64,000 bases of DNA from Clostridiaceae bacterium Marseille-Q4145 (GCA_018223365.1 JAGTTP010000001.1:1954410-2018409); one strand, 5' to 3'; counted from the stretch's first letter, positions 17,116-26,082 are shown. A program made the numbers and translations. Notes: a model not told the origin generated them from the sequence alone.

Positions 17116-17841
17116 TTACAGCTTAATATTTTTCAGAAGAGAACCAAGACTGGTAGCAATATTCTCAGACTTCGGAATCTCATAATGCTCGTTAGCTTCC
17201 TCTTCCTGGGCACTTTCCAGAAGTGCTTTCATACTGAGGGAAAGCTTACCGTCTTTGATAGCGGTAACTTTCACTTTTACTTCCTGACCTTCTTTGAGTA
17301 CTTTGTCAGGGCTTACCACGCGTTTGTCAGAGATCTGGGATACGTGAACCAGACCGGAGAGACCGTTGGACAGGCGTACAAATGCGCCATAATCTTTCAG
17401 AGTCTCTACGGTGCCGTCCATGACGTCACCTACATGTACCTGCTCAAAAGCAGCTCTCTTTTTCTCGTCTTCTGCGGCTCTTGCTTCTGCTCTCAAAATC
17501 TCTCTTGCGGAGAGAACCAGACGTTTTTTCTCGGGATCTACTGTGATGACGCGAACGCGTACTTTTTTGTTCAGCCACTCGTTCAGGTCGTCTACATGCT
17601 CCAGAGAAAGACGGGATGCCGGGATAAATCCGCGGATACCCTCTACATATGCGATAACACCACCGTTTACCACACCGCCGATTTTAACAGTCAGGACGGT
17701 TTTGTCATCCATCTGCTGTTTTAACTCTGCCCATACCGGATCTGCTTCGTCGTCTGCTTCCGGAGCAGCCTCCTCAGCAGCTTTGTAGGATGCTTCCAGC
17801 TCCTCTGCAAAGTCATCCATGGTTTTCTTTTCTTCTTCCAT
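17116..17841 (-). CDS. Protein with two S1 RNA-binding domains (short RpsA-like)
   Basis: Resembles the short S1-like proteins of Firmicutes that carry fewer domains than the six-domain E. coli S1. After an acidic, alanine-rich N-terminus (1-45), S1 domain 1 spans about 48-114 (VEGIRGFIPASRLS) and S1 domain 2 about 137-207 (KDYGAFVRLSNGLSGLVHVS), joined by a charged helix. 241 residues. It probably binds mRNA or ribosomes, but its exact role in this group is not settled. Transcribed alone toward the terminator shared with ohyA, downstream of the symporter gene. Confidence 0.88.
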   Translation of the reverse strand: MEEEKKTMDDFAEELEASYKAAEEAAPEADDEADPVWAELKQQMDDKTVLTVKIGGVVNGGVIAYVEGIRGFIPASRLSLEHVDDLNEWLNKKVRVRVITVDPEKKRLVLSAREILRAEARAAEDEKKRAAFEQVHVGDVMDGTVETLKDYGAFVRLSNGLSGLVHVSQISDKRVVSPDKVLKEGQEVKVKVTAIKDGKLSLSMKALLESAQEEEANEHYEIPKSENIATSLGSLLKNIKL

Positions 17842-17912
17842 TGTGTAAATACCTCCCGTAAAGATTTAAGTCCATATGTCCTTATTATATGGGAATTCGT
17901 CGGTAAAATCAA

Positions 17913-19268
17913 TTATTTACTGTAGGTTTTACAGATCTTTGCAACAACTCCGCTCAAAGCAAGCAGTGCCAGTGCATTCGGGATAACCATCAGTCCGTTG
18001 AAGAAATCAGCCAGGGACCATACCAGGTCTACTTTCAGTGTAGAACCAACGATGATGAAGATGACAACAATCAGTGAATAGATTTTTGTCGCTTTTACAC
18101 CGAAGAGATGCTTTACATTGATAGAACCGAAGAAATGCCAGCCCAGAATGGTGGAGAAAGCAAAAAACAGAAGGCAGACAGCAATGAAAATATCACCGAA
18201 GCTTCCGAATACGGTAGAAAATGCATACTGGGTCAGTGCGGTGCCGTTCTTTCCGCTGCTCATAGCGCCGGTGGTCAGAACGGAGAAGACGGTAAGGTTC
18301 AGAATAATAAAAGTATCAATGAAAACGCTGATCATAGCAGTCAGACCTTGCTGATGCGGATTCTCAGCGGTTGCACGTGCATGTGCATGGGGGGTGGAAC
18401 CCATACCCGCTTCATTGGAAAAGAGTCCTCTTGCAACACCATAGCGGATCGCTTCTCTTACAGTGATACCTGCAGCACCACCCATGATAGCAGACGGCTG
18501 GAATGCGCCTACCAGAATCTGGCGGAATGCTTCCGGGATCATGGTGAAGTTGCATCCGATTACAATCAGGCTGCCGATGATATAGATGCAGGCCATGAAG
18601 GGTACCAGTTTTTCAACAACAGCTGCCAGACGATCGGTTCCGCCGATGAAAATGAAGGCTGCAAACACAGCAAGGATAATACCCACAGCTACCGGCGGTA
18701 CGTTGATATTTCTGGATGCGAATACTTCAGAGAAGGCAGCGCCGATGGAATTGGACTGCACCATATTTCCCATAAAGCCAAGGGCCAGGATGATAAATAC
18801 AGAGAACAGGCCTCCCAGAACTTTACCAAAGGTTCCTTTAAATGCTGCGTGGATATAGTAAACCGGACCTCCGGTTACCTCTCCGTGTTTTACAACTTTA
18901 TATTCCTGTGCAAGGGTAGCCTCGGCATAGATGGTAGCCATTCCGAAGAATGCGCTGAGCCACATCCAGAAGATGGCTCCGGGGCCGCCGCCGAAAAGTG
19001 CAGTTGCAGCACCGGCCAGATTACCGGTACCTACCTGAGCGGCAATTGCGGTTGCAACAGACTGGAAGGGGGTCATTTCGCCCGCTTTCTTCTCACCCTT
19101 GTGACCAAGGTTACCAAAGAGAAGCTTGAAGCCCTCTCCAAATTTTCTTACCTGAATGAACTTGAGTTTTATGGTGTAGAAGATACCCGTACCACATAAT
19201 AGTACGATCAGTACCACATTCCATAAAAATCCATTTGCGTTGTCCACCAGTTGTAACAGTGATTCCAT
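17913..19268 (-). CDS. Alanine/glycine:cation symporter (AGCS family)
   Basis: Sodium- or proton-coupled importer of alanine and/or glycine in the cytoplasmic membrane. Family signatures are AAQVGTGNLAGAATAL near residue 94 and NEAGMGSTPHAHA near 290. The 451 residues give about ten hydrophobic helices. AGGAGGAAC precedes the ATG. The 5' leader is a glycine riboswitch with its own terminator hairpin, so glycine is the likely ligand and a likely substrate. That link is stronger than family membership alone would give. Confidence 0.93.
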   Translation of the reverse strand: MESLLQLVDNANGFLWNVVLIVLLCGTGIFYTIKLKFIQVRKFGEGFKLLFGNLGHKGEKKAGEMTPFQSVATAIAAQVGTGNLAGAATALFGGGPGAIFWMWLSAFFGMATIYAEATLAQEYKVVKHGEVTGGPVYYIHAAFKGTFGKVLGGLFSVFIILALGFMGNMVQSNSIGAAFSEVFASRNINVPPVAVGIILAVFAAFIFIGGTDRLAAVVEKLVPFMACIYIIGSLIVIGCNFTMIPEAFRQILVGAFQPSAIMGGAAGITVREAIRYGVARGLFSNEAGMGSTPHAHARATAENPHQQGLTAMISVFIDTFIILNLTVFSVLTTGAMSSGKNGTALTQYAFSTVFGSFGDIFIAVCLLFFAFSTILGWHFFGSINVKHLFGVKATKIYSLIVVIFIIVGSTLKVDLVWSLADFFNGLMVIPNALALLALSGVVAKICKTYSK

Positions 19269-19303
19269 TTCTTAGTTCCTCCTACTCGTTATATGCTTGA
19301 ACA

Positions 19304-19333
19304 TAAAAATAAGAGCTGATAAACTATCAGCCC
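19304..19333 (-). terminator. Terminator hairpin in the glycine riboswitch expression platform
   Basis: On the minus strand GGGCTGATA pairs with TATCAGCTC around a GTT loop, followed by TTATTTTT. It lies between the aptamer and the symporter start, where an expression platform belongs. Confidence 0.85.
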
Positions 19334-19364
19334 TCCAAAGAGTAGAACAATCTGCATGTAAAAT

Positions 19365-19512
19365 ATGCCCTGTCCTTTTGCCTGAGAGATTGGCGGAAGA
19401 TATGTTTCCGCTGTACACCTTCGGCGCTCGTCCATCGAGACTCTCCAGAGTGCCTGTCGGGTGTCCGGCCCGACAAGACGTAGAAGACTATATCATATCT
19501 CTGGAGTAAATA
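19365..19512 (-). ncRNA. Glycine riboswitch (gcvT type, single aptamer)
   Basis: Read on the minus strand, the leader contains the aptamer core: GGAGAG (19440-19445), then GCGCCGAAGG (about 19417-19426), then CTCTCAGGCAAAAGGAC (19371-19387), a hallmark of this class. Only one full aptamer is present, not the usual tandem pair. Upstream, GTCGGG/CCCGAC forms a hairpin (about 19457-19475), and CTCCAGAG (about 19497-19506) can pair with CTCTGGAG (about 19442-19452). These could act as a ghost-aptamer partner helix. A terminator follows at 19304-19333. Confidence 0.9.
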
Positions 19513-19556
19513 CAATAGTCCGCGTGGAAAAAACAGAAAAATTTTTAGTCGGCGGT

Positions 19557-20558
19557 TTACTTCGTCCTTCCGGAACCGGATACCCAGTCATCGGAGGGGC
19601 TGGTATTCCAGGTGAGGGTGGAACCATCGGAGGTGACGGTAATGGTACCCTGGTCGTCGGTACGGAAAAGCTGCACACCTGCCGCGCGAAGTTTGTTCAG
19701 AGTCTCTGCATGGGGATGTCCGTAGGAATTGCCGGTTTCACAGCTGATGACGGCATAGGTGGGAGAGACCGCATCAAGAAATGCATCACTGGTGGAAGTG
19801 TGGCTTCCGTGATGACCGACTTTCAGCACATCCGCAGACAGGTCCATGCCGGAAGCAAGCATATCATTTTCGGCTTCTTCCTCAGCATCTCCTGTAAAGA
19901 GGAAGGTATTGCTGCCGTGGGTCAGGCGCAGGACAATAGAACAGTCATTGCTGTCTTCATAATTTCTTGCAGGAGAGAGAATCGTAAAGGAAGATTCTCC
20001 AAAGGCATAATTGTCACCCGCTTCCGGGTGAATAGCTGTGTAATCCTTGGATTTCATAGCCTGAATGACATCGTCGTAAGTTCTGGTATCGGCTTTTCGT
20101 TCCGGCATGAGAATGGTATTGCAGTCAAATTTATAGATTACCACATCTGCACCACCGATATGATCAGCGTCAGGATGGGTCAGCACCAGATAGTCAAGGG
20201 AAGAAATACCAAGATATTCCAGATAGGACTGTACTTTTGTACCCTGGTCATTGTCTCCGGCGTCGATCAGCATGGCGTGTTCGCCCTGGGTCAGAAGGGT
20301 ACAGTCACCCTGGCCAATGTCGAGAAAATGAACGGTCAGATCTTCTGTAACGTCCGAAGGTGCGTAGGCAGTCTGTATTTCTGCACCGGAGGCAAGGTCA
20401 GAAGCGGCGGTAAGGATGGTGTTCAGTGCGGATGATATGGAATCAGCCTGCCCATTTCCATATCCGGCAATACCAAGGATCAGCACAACCAGTGCGAGGA
20501 GCACCGGGAGAGTCCGTTTTCTTCGTTTTCTGCGGTAATAATGTTTTTTTCTGCTCAT
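19557..20558 (-). CDS. Secreted or membrane-anchored ComEC-like metallo-beta-lactamase-fold hydrolase
   Basis: Resembles the hydrolase domain of ComEC/Rec2 as a stand-alone protein. It begins with a basic stretch and one membrane helix (about 16-33), then the fold motifs LDIGQGDCTLL, LTHPDADHIGGA (metal ligands, near residue 122) and VGHHGS. The catalytic domain should lie outside the membrane. I start it at the ATG at 20558, which has GGAG 8 bases upstream, rather than the ATG 21 bases earlier with no ribosome site. That gives 333 residues. Possible roles are nuclease or phosphodiesterase; the substrate is unknown. It does not sit in a competence operon. Confidence 0.85.
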   Translation of the reverse strand: MSRKKHYYRRKRRKRTLPVLLALVVLILGIAGYGNGQADSISSALNTILTAASDLASGAEIQTAYAPSDVTEDLTVHFLDIGQGDCTLLTQGEHAMLIDAGDNDQGTKVQSYLEYLGISSLDYLVLTHPDADHIGGADVVIYKFDCNTILMPERKADTRTYDDVIQAMKSKDYTAIHPEAGDNYAFGESSFTILSPARNYEDSNDCSIVLRLTHGSNTFLFTGDAEEEAENDMLASGMDLSADVLKVGHHGSHTSTSDAFLDAVSPTYAVISCETGNSYGHPHAETLNKLRAAGVQLFRTDDQGTITVTSDGSTLTWNTSPSDDWVSGSGRTK

Positions 20559-20665
20559 AAAATGTCTCCAGTCTGTCATTGTAGTTTTCGAACATACGAT
20601 CTATCTTAGCACAGCCGGAGAAAAAAGAAAAGCGATAAAAAGGAGACATTATGCACAAAACTTAT

Positions 20666-20695
20666 TTTACAAAGTTGGAAAAAATATGATATAAT
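20666..20695 (+). promoter_or_regulatory. Sigma-A type promoter of the cytidylate-kinase-like gene
   Basis: TTTACA at 20666-20671 and TATAAT at 20690-20695, 18-base spacer, about 25 bases before the coding start. Confidence 0.65.
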
Positions 20696-20720
20696 ATACA
20701 AAAGAAATGGAGGTGTTTCT

Positions 20721-21308
20721 ATGAGTAAACGTATTATCACAATTAGCCGTGAGTTTGGAAGCGGTGGAAGAACCATTGGTAAGATGGTGGCAGAGAAACT
20801 CGGGATCGCTTTCTATGACAAGGAACTGATTGAGAAGATCGCGGAGGAGACCGGATTTTCCCAAAAGTTTATTGAAGAATACGGCGAGCATGCACCGGGA
20901 ACCAACGTATTTTCTTATTCTTTTCTTGGAAGAGATGCCAATGGAATTTCCATGCAGGATAAGATCTGGATGCAGCAGAGAAAGCTGATTCTGGATCTGG
21001 CAGAAAAAGAGCCCTGCGTGATTGTCGGACGGTGTGCAGACTATATCTTACGTGACCGGACAGACTGTCTGAATGTATTTATCCATGCATCCACGGAAAA
21101 GAAAGTAGAGCGAATCGTGAAACTCTATGGAGAGACTGCAGACAAACCGGAAAAGCGTCTGGCAGATAAGGATAAGAAGCGTCGTGTAAATTATCGGTAT
21201 TATACAGACCGGGAATGGGGAGCAGCACAGAATTATCATCTCTGCCTGGACAGCGGTGAGTTTGGAATTGAGGGCTGCGCAGATCTCATCGCGGATCTGG
21301 CAAAATAA
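20721..21308 (+). CDS. Cytidylate-kinase-like family protein
   Basis: Small P-loop protein of the cytidylate-kinase-like group common in Clostridia. The N-terminus ITISREFGSGGRTIGKMVAE is the phosphate loop, a variant of the usual GxxGxGK pattern with GSGGRT. CVIVGRCADYIL near residue 99 and the basic segment DKKRRVNYRYYTDREWG (about 150-166) match the lid region. 195 residues. True CMP kinases have about 220 residues and a different NMP site, so the substrate may differ. It has its own promoter and AGGAGG-like site (GGAGGTG), and glpK follows 29 bases later. Confidence 0.82.
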   Translation: MSKRIITISREFGSGGRTIGKMVAEKLGIAFYDKELIEKIAEETGFSQKFIEEYGEHAPGTNVFSYSFLGRDANGISMQDKIWMQQRKLILDLAEKEPCVIVGRCADYILRDRTDCLNVFIHASTEKKVERIVKLYGETADKPEKRLADKDKKRRVNYRYYTDREWGAAQNYHLCLDSGEFGIEGCADLIADLAK

Positions 21309-21337
21309 AATGGACTTGAAGGAGTTTTAGAAAAACC

Positions 21338-22834
21338 ATGGCGAAGTATATAATGGCATTGGATGCCGGTACCACCAGTAACCGCTGTATCCTTTTTGAC
21401 AAACAGGGCCATATCGTAAGTATGGCTCAGAAGGAATTTACCCAGTATTTCCCGAAGCCAGGCTGGGTGGAGCATGATGCCAATGAAATCTGGTCCACTC
21501 AGCTGGGAGTTGCGGTGGAAGCCATGCAGAAGGCAGGTGCATCCGCGGCAGATATTGCGGCCATCGGAATTACCAATCAAAGAGAAACGGTGGTAGTGTG
21601 GGATAAGAAGACCGGAGAACCGGTGTATCATGCCATTGTCTGGCAATGCCGCAGAACTTCTGCCTATTGTGATGAACTGAAAAGACAGGGGCTGGCGGGA
21701 ATGATCCGGGAGAAGACAGGTCTTATGGTGGATGCTTATTTCTCGGGTACTAAATTAAAGTGGATTCTGGATCATGTAGAAGGTGCGAGAACACGGGCAG
21801 AAAGGGGAGAACTTCTCTTTGGAACCATTGAGACCTGGCTCATCTGGAAACTGACCAAAGGAACAGTCCATGTGACGGACTATTCCAATGCATCCCGCAC
21901 CATGCTTTTTGATATTCAGACATTACAGTGGGATCCGGACATTCTGGAACTTCTTCAGATTCCGGCTTCCATGCTGCCCATGCCTGTTCCATCAAGCGGT
22001 GTTTGCGGAATGACGGATCCCAGCTATCTTGGCGGAGCAATTCCCATTGCGGGTGCGGCTGGTGACCAGCAGGCGGCACTGTTCGGACAGACATGTTTTG
22101 AGGCGGGAGAGGCAAAAAATACTTATGGAACCGGCTGTTTCCTTCTTATGAATACAGGGGAAAAGCCTGTCTTTTCGGAAAATGGACTGGTTACTACCAT
22201 TGCCTGGGGACTTGATGGAAAAGTAAACTATGCATTGGAGGGCTCCATCTTCGTGGCAGGAGCCGCTATCCAGTGGTTAAGAGATGAATTGAAGATCATT
22301 GATTCTTCTGCGGATTCCGAATATATGGCACAGAAAGTCAAAGACACCAATGGATGCTACGTAGTACCGGCCTTTACCGGACTGGGAGCACCCTACTGGG
22401 ATCAGTATGCCCGCGGTACCATCGTAGGACTTACCCGTGGCGTAAACAAATGCCATATCATCCGGGCAACGCTGGAATCCATTGCCTGCCAGGTGCACGA
22501 TGTATTGGAAGCCATGGAAGCAGATTCCGGCATCCAGCTGTCTGCACTGAAAGTAGACGGCGGTGCCAGTGCCAATAATTTTCTTATGCAGACTCAGGCG
22601 GATCTCATTGATGCACCGGTCAACCGTCCATGTTGTGTAGAATCTACAGCTATGGGTGCAGCTTATCTGGCAGGACTGGCAGTCCGCTACTGGAAAGATG
22701 TGGACGAAGTTCGCAAAAACTGGGCTATTGATCGGACCTTCTACCCGCAGATGAGCATGGAAGACCGTAAGAAAAAATTTTCCGGCTGGAAGAAAGCTGT
22801 GAAATACGCTTGTGGCTGGGCGAAAGAAGAATAA
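21338..22834 (+). CDS. glpK: Glycerol kinase
   Basis: Phosphorylates glycerol with ATP to sn-glycerol-3-phosphate. FGGY-kinase fold with ALDAGTTSNRCILFD at the N-terminus, the glycerol-site segment TNQRETVVVWD near residue 80, GAAGDQQAALFGQ near 240 and VDGGASANNFLMQ near 406. 498 residues, full length. No glycerol facilitator or glycerol-3-phosphate dehydrogenase is beside it, so glycerol handling must be completed elsewhere. GAAGGAG lies about 15 bases before the ATG, a looser spacing than neighbouring genes. Confidence 0.97.
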   Translation: MAKYIMALDAGTTSNRCILFDKQGHIVSMAQKEFTQYFPKPGWVEHDANEIWSTQLGVAVEAMQKAGASAADIAAIGITNQRETVVVWDKKTGEPVYHAIVWQCRRTSAYCDELKRQGLAGMIREKTGLMVDAYFSGTKLKWILDHVEGARTRAERGELLFGTIETWLIWKLTKGTVHVTDYSNASRTMLFDIQTLQWDPDILELLQIPASMLPMPVPSSGVCGMTDPSYLGGAIPIAGAAGDQQAALFGQTCFEAGEAKNTYGTGCFLLMNTGEKPVFSENGLVTTIAWGLDGKVNYALEGSIFVAGAAIQWLRDELKIIDSSADSEYMAQKVKDTNGCYVVPAFTGLGAPYWDQYARGTIVGLTRGVNKCHIIRATLESIACQVHDVLEAMEADSGIQLSALKVDGGASANNFLMQTQADLIDAPVNRPCCVESTAMGAAYLAGLAVRYWKDVDEVRKNWAIDRTFYPQMSMEDRKKKFSGWKKAVKYACGWAKEE

Positions 22835-22846
22835 CCCAATAAAATA

Positions 22847-22985
22847 AAGCAGATAAGCTGTGAAAAGGAACCGCTCGCGCTAAGTCCTCGATCCAGCGGT
22901 ACTAACATTCGAACGTCGCTGATTGCTCGTTCGCATGAAGTACCGGGACTGCGGACGTTCCTTTCACAGGTTATCTGCTTTTTTG
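22847..22985. ncRNA. Rod-like structured RNA or extended terminator between glpK and murD
   Basis: A nested set of inverted repeats folds nearly the whole segment into one rod. From outside in: AAGCAGATAA/TTATCTGCTT, CTGTGAAA/TTTCACAG, GGAAC/GTTCC, CCGC/GCGG, AGTCC/GGACT, CGGTACT/AGTACCG and CGAACG/CGTTCG. T residues follow at 22979-22984. It separates converging genes, so termination is the simplest role, but most terminators have far shorter hairpins. It could also be a stable small RNA or a dispersed repeat. Confidence 0.65.
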
Positions 22986-23029
22986 CTGTCTGCTTCACAA
23001 ACACCGGTGTCTATTGTCAGTGTCAGCTA

Positions 23030-24361
23030 TTAATTTTCCAGCGCCAGCTTTGTAAACACATCGCCGCGTTCTTCAAAATTCTTAAAAATTCCATAACTTG
23101 CAGCGGCCGGTGACAGGACGCAGGCGTAACCTGCAGGAGTCACTTCTTTTGCAAATGCAACCGCTTCTTCCAGCGTATCCACCAGATGAAGCCGTTCCGG
23201 CTGATGGAAATCCGGGTGGGAAGCATGAATCTCTTCATAAATCCTTTTTCCGGTGGCAGCCATAAGAATAATATGGGGTACCGGGTCAACGGACAGGTAG
23301 GAGATCAGATCCTGGTAGTCAATGCCCCGGTCCATGCCGCCGATGAGGACGGAGCCGACGGAAGAGACGCTTTTTAATGCCTGAATGGTCGTATCACAAA
23401 TCGTGGAGATAGAGTCATCATAAAAGCGGATACTGTTCTTTTCACCGACCAAGCGCAGACGGTGGGGAAGTGGTTCATAACTGATCAGTCCCTGCTCGAT
23501 CTGGCGGTCACTGATGCCCAGTGTGCGGCAGATTGCATATACAAATGCAATATCCAGATGGTTGTGGTGCCCCAGCAGCGGAATTTTATCTGTGGGAATC
23601 TGATAATCATGGTCTTCAAAATGAATGCGGCTTCCGGATAACAAGACGTCTGCCTCGAAATTCTGGTCAGATACAGAATAAATCCGGGAACGGCAGGTTC
23701 CAGCTGCCGGAATCACATCCGTGCCGCAAAACAGAAGATCCTGCGGTTTCTGGTGCAGGTAAATCTGTTGTTTGGAGTGGATGTATTTTTCCATGGTGCC
23801 ATAATGATCCAGATGTTCTTCATGAATGTTCAGAAGCACGCCAATATGTGGGGATACGTGAGTGTATTCCAGCTGATGGCAGGACAGCTCACAGACCAGA
23901 CGGGTATCCGGATGAATTTCTTCCAGAATATCAAAGGCCGGTATACCGATATTTCCGGCAAGCACGGTGTCTTGACCGGATTTCTTCAAAATATGATAGA
24001 GAAGAGTGGTGGTCGTGCTCTTTCCCTTGGTTCCCGTAATTCCGATGATCCGGTCACGGTAAGCTTCAAAGAATACTTCCATCTGTGAAGTGAAGCGGCA
24101 GGAATACTGTTCCGGGTCTTTGGGCAGGACTACACCGGGACTTTTGAAAATCAGGTCATAATCATCCAGCGTGTCCATATAATGCTCGCCGCATAATGCT
24201 TTGACAGAATCCGGAAGCTGAACCTGGTTCTTATCTGCAACCGTGACGGAAGCAAATCCTCCCACTTCCAGAATTCGATGGAGAGTAGAATGTCCTTCTC
24301 TGCCATATCCTAGGATCAGGATATGGTTGTCTTTTATCTGTTCTTTTAAAATATTCAGCAT
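23030..24361 (-). CDS. murD: UDP-N-acetylmuramoyl-L-alanine--D-glutamate ligase
   Basis: Adds D-glutamate to UDP-MurNAc-L-Ala in peptidoglycan synthesis. The N-terminal nucleotide-binding domain reads ILILGYGREGHST; the ATP loop GTKGKSTTTTLL is near residue 110; the central domain contains HLDHYGTMEKY; the C-terminal domain has DDSISTICDT and LSPAAASYG. 443 residues, normal. AAGGAG precedes the ATG. Here it stands alone on the minus strand, away from other mur genes; murE lies about 23 kb away on the other strand. Confidence 0.96.
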   Translation of the reverse strand: MLNILKEQIKDNHILILGYGREGHSTLHRILEVGGFASVTVADKNQVQLPDSVKALCGEHYMDTLDDYDLIFKSPGVVLPKDPEQYSCRFTSQMEVFFEAYRDRIIGITGTKGKSTTTTLLYHILKKSGQDTVLAGNIGIPAFDILEEIHPDTRLVCELSCHQLEYTHVSPHIGVLLNIHEEHLDHYGTMEKYIHSKQQIYLHQKPQDLLFCGTDVIPAAGTCRSRIYSVSDQNFEADVLLSGSRIHFEDHDYQIPTDKIPLLGHHNHLDIAFVYAICRTLGISDRQIEQGLISYEPLPHRLRLVGEKNSIRFYDDSISTICDTTIQALKSVSSVGSVLIGGMDRGIDYQDLISYLSVDPVPHIILMAATGKRIYEEIHASHPDFHQPERLHLVDTLEEAVAFAKEVTPAGYACVLSPAAASYGIFKNFEERGDVFTKLALEN

Positions 24362-24453
24362 ATTTGATCTCCTTGTATAGGATGCATAAATGTCATTCTG
24401 TGGTTATTTTATCACAGACCTTTTTAAATGGAAAGGGGATTTCCCCCTTCCCA

Positions 24454-25269
24454 TCAGTCACAGTCCTTTTTTAGCTGTTCTTCGCACCGGGGAGGACCAA
24501 GCTCTAATGGCTTAATATTCAGGTTCAGAAGATCTCCGTTGACGAAGTTCAGGCACAGACTGTCATCGGTGGTTTCAAGGCTTCCCTTCGGTACCCGTAC
24601 CTTGCCCTGGTGAGGAATCAGATACTGGGAGAAGAATACACTGCTGACAATCAGTGTCAGTCCCACGGTGATTTCACGATTTGCCACATTAAGATTCAAT
24701 ACTTTTGGGTAAGCAATGGCATTTAATCCCTGGTTCATGGAAAGATTCCCGGAAGTGAAACCAAGATAGGAAATAAGAGGTGTAACGCCGGTTCCGGCCT
24801 CATTCAGTGTATAGGAAATACCATAAGGGGTGAAAAGTTCCAGCGTGACGGAGCTGGGATTGGTATCCTCGTTGTAGCCTGCGTCCGTGGTCGGCGGCAG
24901 ATAAGTGGATGTCTGTACAAAGGTACCGAGCAGCTGGTCTGAGCAGCTGTAAAGCTGGATGAGCAGCGTGACGGCAATGTTCTGCAGGGTAATTTCTGTA
25001 CAGTTGGGACGTCCATTAATGGGCGTGATTTCACTGTTGGCAAAGCTGATGTTGAGCACCTGAACAACGGCTTTTTCAGCAGTGGTAAGCGTCGGAAATG
25101 TGGTGTCGTCTACAGTGAGGGTCTGGCAAATATTAATGCCGATCTCATCGTAGACTACAGGCGTATAGATGGATAACAGATTTGGATCTCCGCATAATGG
25201 GGACGAACATAGATCTGTACAGGGATCATCCAGATGGCAGGAGATGTTTTTACGACAACATTTTGGCAT
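24454..25269 (-). CDS. Cys-rich N-terminus, beta-rich protein; possible spore-coat or envelope protein
   Basis: Not a family I can name with certainty. The ATG at 25269 has AAAGGAG just upstream and gives 271 residues; the longer open frame has no ribosome site. The first 30 residues hold about seven cysteines (MPKCCRKNISCH, then DLCSSPLC), and the C-terminus ends in RCEEQLKKDCD. The rest is beta-strand-like, with Asn/Thr/Ile-rich segments such as NCTEITLQNIAVTLLIQLY, and no signal peptide or membrane helix. This composition suits a self-assembling, disulfide-linked coat protein. CATACTCTA about 40 bases upstream resembles the -10 element of sporulation sigma-K. Coat function is inference. 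Confidence 0.45.
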   Translation of the reverse strand: MPKCCRKNISCHLDDPCTDLCSSPLCGDPNLLSIYTPVVYDEIGINICQTLTVDDTTFPTLTTAEKAVVQVLNISFANSEITPINGRPNCTEITLQNIAVTLLIQLYSCSDQLLGTFVQTSTYLPPTTDAGYNEDTNPSSVTLELFTPYGISYTLNEAGTGVTPLISYLGFTSGNLSMNQGLNAIAYPKVLNLNVANREITVGLTLIVSSVFFSQYLIPHQGKVRVPKGSLETTDDSLCLNFVNGDLLNLNIKPLELGPPRCEEQLKKDCD

Positions 25270-25374
25270 GAAAAAGGCTCCTTTCTGTAAAGATATTCTC
25301 CTTATAGAGTATGTATCTGGTTCATTTTTGCTTTTCTCAATCATATATATGGGTAGGAAAAGGAGGAGATCCGG

Positions 25375-26076
25375 ATGAATGAAGTCTTTGAGCAGGGAGC
25401 GCAGCAGAAACTGGTGCTGTACACAGAAGGAAATGAGATTATTGCGGTCCGGCTGCCCCTGCGGACAGGTGGTGAATATGTGCTGCGAGATGGGTACCTG
25501 GCAGATCTGACTGCAGTTGTTTTGGAAAATACCATCCGTTTTGCCTGGCATTCACTGGAGCATCGGATTATACTGTCGGATATTCATGGAAGACGGGATC
25601 AGGTAGTGTTAAGCGACGCTATGAATGCAAGCCAGTATGGAGGACTGCGGCTTGTGAACCGGGAAGGAAAACTCTGGCTGTTCTATACAGCGAAGGAACC
25701 TGCAGAATCTGTCTGGAAAGGGTATCTGTTCCAGCCAGAGAAGGAAGAGGCTGCCCGGGAACTTCCGGGAGTTTATGATAAACGACCGGTGTTGGAGATT
25801 CACAGGCTGGGTGTATGGTGGATTCTGGAAATGGGATTGCCCGGAAAGTTTTCTTATTTTATATGGGAAGAAAACGGAAAAATAGTGTCCGCCAGAGAGC
25901 AGGCAGTGCGGGAAGAGCAGAAGAAAATAAAAGAGCAGGAGCAGCAGATTGCCTATATTTCTGAGCAATATGAGCAGCTACGGAAAATTACGATAGAGCT
26001 TCAGGAGGATGGAAGACGGATGATGGATTATATTCGGCAGAAAAAAAGCGGGCACCCTCCGAAAAAGGTGCCCTGA
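25375..26076 (+). CDS. Hypothetical protein with C-terminal coiled coil
   Basis: Unknown function; 233 residues behind a strong AAGGAGG site. The first about 165 residues are beta-rich with a repeating look (HRIILSDIHGRRDQVVLS, LRLVNREGKLWLFYTA), suggestive of a propeller-like or sheet domain. From about 170 a glutamine- and glutamate-rich coiled coil runs to about 225, then a basic tail. No signal peptide or membrane segment. It is divergent from the Cys-rich gene, with about 105 bases between them, and converges on the sortase, whose terminator lies inside this gene's last codons. Confidence 0.7.
   Translation: MNEVFEQGAQQKLVLYTEGNEIIAVRLPLRTGGEYVLRDGYLADLTAVVLENTIRFAWHSLEHRIILSDIHGRRDQVVLSDAMNASQYGGLRLVNREGKLWLFYTAKEPAESVWKGYLFQPEKEEAARELPGVYDKRPVLEIHRLGVWWILEMGLPGKFSYFIWEENGKIVSAREQAVREEQKKIKEQEQQIAYISEQYEQLRKITIELQEDGRRMMDYIRQKKSGHPPKKVP
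26041..26074 (-). terminator. Sortase terminator, overlapping the end of the opposing gene
   Basis: GGGCACC (26050-26056) and GGTGCCC (26067-26073) pair in a 7-bp stem. On the minus strand it is followed by a run of seven T residues, so it terminates the sortase transcript. The plus strand has no T-run after it. Confidence 0.8.
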
Positions 26077-26082
26077 AAAGGT

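Noticed and set aside
18108..19199. 363-residue open frame on the plus strand
   Set aside because: Lies wholly antisense to the symporter gene, which has clear family motifs and a riboswitch; composition of the frame is atypical for a protein.
19461..20435. 324-residue open frame on the plus strand
   Set aside because: Antisense to the metallo-beta-lactamase-fold gene and to the glycine riboswitch; no recognisable domain.
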